Shown here: piece after piece, positions 38,861 to 40,366 of the stretch
Layout: the number at the start of each line of letters is the position of its first letter
Numbering within the stretch: the stretch's first letter is position 1
From: a virus
Strand: one strand, 5' to 3'
DNA length: 40,366 nucleotides
IMG/VR virus record: IMGVR_UViG_3300012920_000094
Span: 1 to 40,366 of that record
Position numbers and translations under genes: made by a program
Notes under the pieces: generated by a model
Told to the model about the DNA's origin: nothing
The model's input: only the letters and a program-made list of their open reading frames with translations
Database searches by the model: none

Positions 38861-40366
38861 TTATGGTGTGTCATTAGATATATCTGCTTCCTCCATATTG
38901 AAGCTAACTGCGTTGTTTGAGCTATTTGGTGCATCTCCTACTCTGTCCTCTATTGTCATATTTGCACTTGTTGCACTTGTTGCATTATTACTTCCTATTT
39001 GGTCAGGTAAAGTCCATTCGCTTGATGTTGAATTATAAGTTGCATTATCTCCCATTTGCCAATAAGATAAAGCACCACTTATAACTAACGGAGTGCCTGA
39101 ATTATATATACTTAAAACATCAGCATCACTTAAAGCAGTATTCCATATAGCTACTTCATCAATACCGCCCTCCCAACTACCAACAAGAGCGGTAGGTAAA
39201 GAACCATTATTATAACCACCAATACAAGTTCTTGCTGTAGTTCTTAATGGAAAATTACCAAACCCAGCAGTAGTTTTAGTACCTTGTAAAACTCCATCTG
39301 TATATAAAGAAGCAGTATCAATACCATCGTAAACTCCAACAACATGATGCCATTGACCATCATTGATTGGTATAATTGGATCACCCTGTGGATCATTTGC
39401 ACTTGTTAATCTTAGATTTATAGCATCACTATTGGTATTATATAAATTCCAATATGGAGCTCCTCCAGGTGATGCTGTAGGATAAAAGTTATCTTTAATC
39501 AAGTTCCAGTCTCTGTTTGGGTTACCAAATCTATCTCTTGTTATTATATACTCATATACAGCTCCTTGAGTAGTTTTAACCCAACAAGAAACACTAATAG
39601 CACCATCTATTTGGTTTAAATCTCCCGCTAGATCTGATTGACACAATACTACATCATCCACGCCATCAAATTTAAAACTGTAATTTGAAACCTTATCTTT
39701 ATTAGTATTCATAGGCATTAATATCTGTGGTGATTTAAAAGTTGAGTTGTCACCGTTTCTAAACCAAGTATTAGGAGCAGGTGCAGTATCTAAATTATTT
39801 AAATCTGCAACTGTTCCTGAGGCATAAATTTCATCTATATAAGCAGCCATATCTTGATTGTAAATTGCTACTTCGTCAATGTTGCCTAAAAATGGAGCAT
39901 TCCAACCGTTTTGATGCTCTCCAATATATAAGCCAGTGTTTGCATTGCTTGGTGATGCAAATCTTGTAGAGTCAAATAAAGTGTTTTCAACACCATTTAT
40001 AAAAAATTTAAGTTTTAAATTAGCTGCTCTTCCATCATCTCTTGTAACTAAAACGTGAGTCCATTGGTCTTGCACTATTGCATTATCGTTAGTTGAACCT
40101 GAATAGCTTAAACCAGCCATATAAAAAAATATTCTCTCTGTGCTTGATTTATATATTTGAAATTGTGATGCTCTTGTGTCTGCACTTGACATTCCAATAG
40201 ATAAAATTTGTCTATTTGTGCCAGTGTCAGTTGGCTTAATCCAAAAACTAAAAGCAAAATTTTCTAAGCCATCTAATAAAGTGTAAATGTCAGGTGTTTT
40301 GACATATTCATCTACTCCATCAAAGGCTAAACTCTTTGTATTAGGAAAACCTCCACCGCCTCCGCC
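38861..40366 (-). CDS. LamG/concanavalin A-like surface protein, 5'-partial
   Basis: The frame stays open to the right edge, so the N-terminus is missing; at least 501 residues are present. The visible start is a glycine run (GGGGGG), an inter-domain linker. Two tandem LamG-type (concanavalin A-like) jelly rolls follow. The first has SLAFDGVDEYV, FAFSFWIKP, QWTHVLVTRD, LKFFINGVE and NIDEVAIYN; the second has FKFDGVDDVV, ISVSCWVKT, QWHHVVGVYDG, LYTDGVLQGT and GIDEVAIWN. Both contain the characteristic DGVD and IDEVAI(Y/W)N repeats. LamG domains bind sugars or surface polymers, so this is probably a receptor-binding or head/tail fibre protein. No signal peptide can be seen, since the beginning is outside. 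Confident on domains; location in the particle is inferred. Confidence 0.85.
   Translation of the reverse strand, partial: GGGGGGFPNTKSLAFDGVDEYVKTPDIYTLLDGLENFAFSFWIKPTDTGTNRQILSIGMSSADTRASQFQIYKSSTERIFFYMAGLSYSGSTNDNAIVQDQWTHVLVTRDDGRAANLKLKFFINGVENTLFDSTRFASPSNANTGLYIGEHQNGWNAPFLGNIDEVAIYNQDMAAYIDEIYASGTVADLNNLDTAPAPNTWFRNGDNSTFKSPQILMPMNTNKDKVSNYSFKFDGVDDVVLCQSDLAGDLNQIDGAISVSCWVKTTQGAVYEYIITRDRFGNPNRDWNLIKDNFYPTASPGGAPYWNLYNTNSDAINLRLTSANDPQGDPIIPINDGQWHHVVGVYDGIDTASLYTDGVLQGTKTTAGFGNFPLRTTARTCIGGYNNGSLPTALVGSWEGGIDEVAIWNTALSDADVLSIYNSGTPLVISGALSYWQMGDNATYNSTSSEWTLPDQIGSNNATSATSANMTIEDRVGDAPNSSNNAVSFNMEEADISNDTP

Noticed and set aside
1-40366. CRISPR arrays, insertion sequences, integrase and attachment sites
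   Set aside because: No regularly spaced repeats, transposase or recombinase motifs, or flanking direct repeats were seen; gaps between genes are mostly under 60 bases.

Overview
The window is an AT-rich piece of a tailed bacteriophage genome (podovirus-type virion genes) that most likely infects a member of the Bacteroidetes, probably a marine flavobacterium. The host inference rests on three things. One gene (4879-6303) encodes a secreted protein with the domain style of Bacteroidetes type IX secretion (T9SS) substrates. Most start codons follow A/T-rich leaders without a Shine-Dalgarno sequence. The virion cassette resembles crAss-like and related Bacteroidetes podoviruses in order and protein sizes. 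No integrase, repressor, tRNA, CRISPR array or insertion sequence was seen.

The layout is two converging blocks. Block 1 (1-4396, + strand) is a tight, overlapping nucleotide-metabolism and DNA-processing operon: the 3' part of a thymidylate synthase-superfamily enzyme (cut by the window edge), a GIY-YIG-like/MazG fusion, a one-helix membrane peptide, a second MazG-like helical protein, a PD-(D/E)XK nuclease resembling T7 endonuclease I, two very small genes, a coiled-coil peptide, and a class II (B12-dependent) ribonucleotide reductase. These would make, sanitise and recycle dNTPs for phage DNA synthesis. A hairpin with A/T tracts on both sides (4415-4448) separates the blocks and can terminate both.

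Block 2 (4494-40366, - strand, read from high to low coordinates) is the late/virion block. It starts with a LamG-domain surface protein (cut by the right edge), small conserved genes, a GroES-like protein, a small protein at the terminase small-subunit position, the large terminase, portal, a scaffold-like protein with an AT-hook, the major capsid protein and two related decoration-type proteins. A gene flanked by two intrinsic terminators follows, then two connector/tail-tube proteins, a 1396-residue tail protein, a 648-residue tail protein, a cupin, an internal virion protein, an EF-hand coiled-coil protein, and a 3518-residue giant protein that takes up about a quarter of the window. The block ends with a one-helix membrane protein, a basic protein, the T9SS-like secreted protein and two very small conserved phage genes.

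The most unusual elements are the giant protein, which combines a zincin HExxH motif, a sigma-factor region-2-like helix and a complete HAD phosphatase signature (a polyvalent, probably injected protein); the phage-borne T9SS-like secreted protein; a thymidylate synthase homologue with Asp at the position that distinguishes dCMP-acting enzymes; a lambda-type deviant Walker A in the terminase; and a GroES-like gene whose end overlaps the next gene by 161 nt. All functional assignments come from reading motifs and remembered family patterns; no database search was run.
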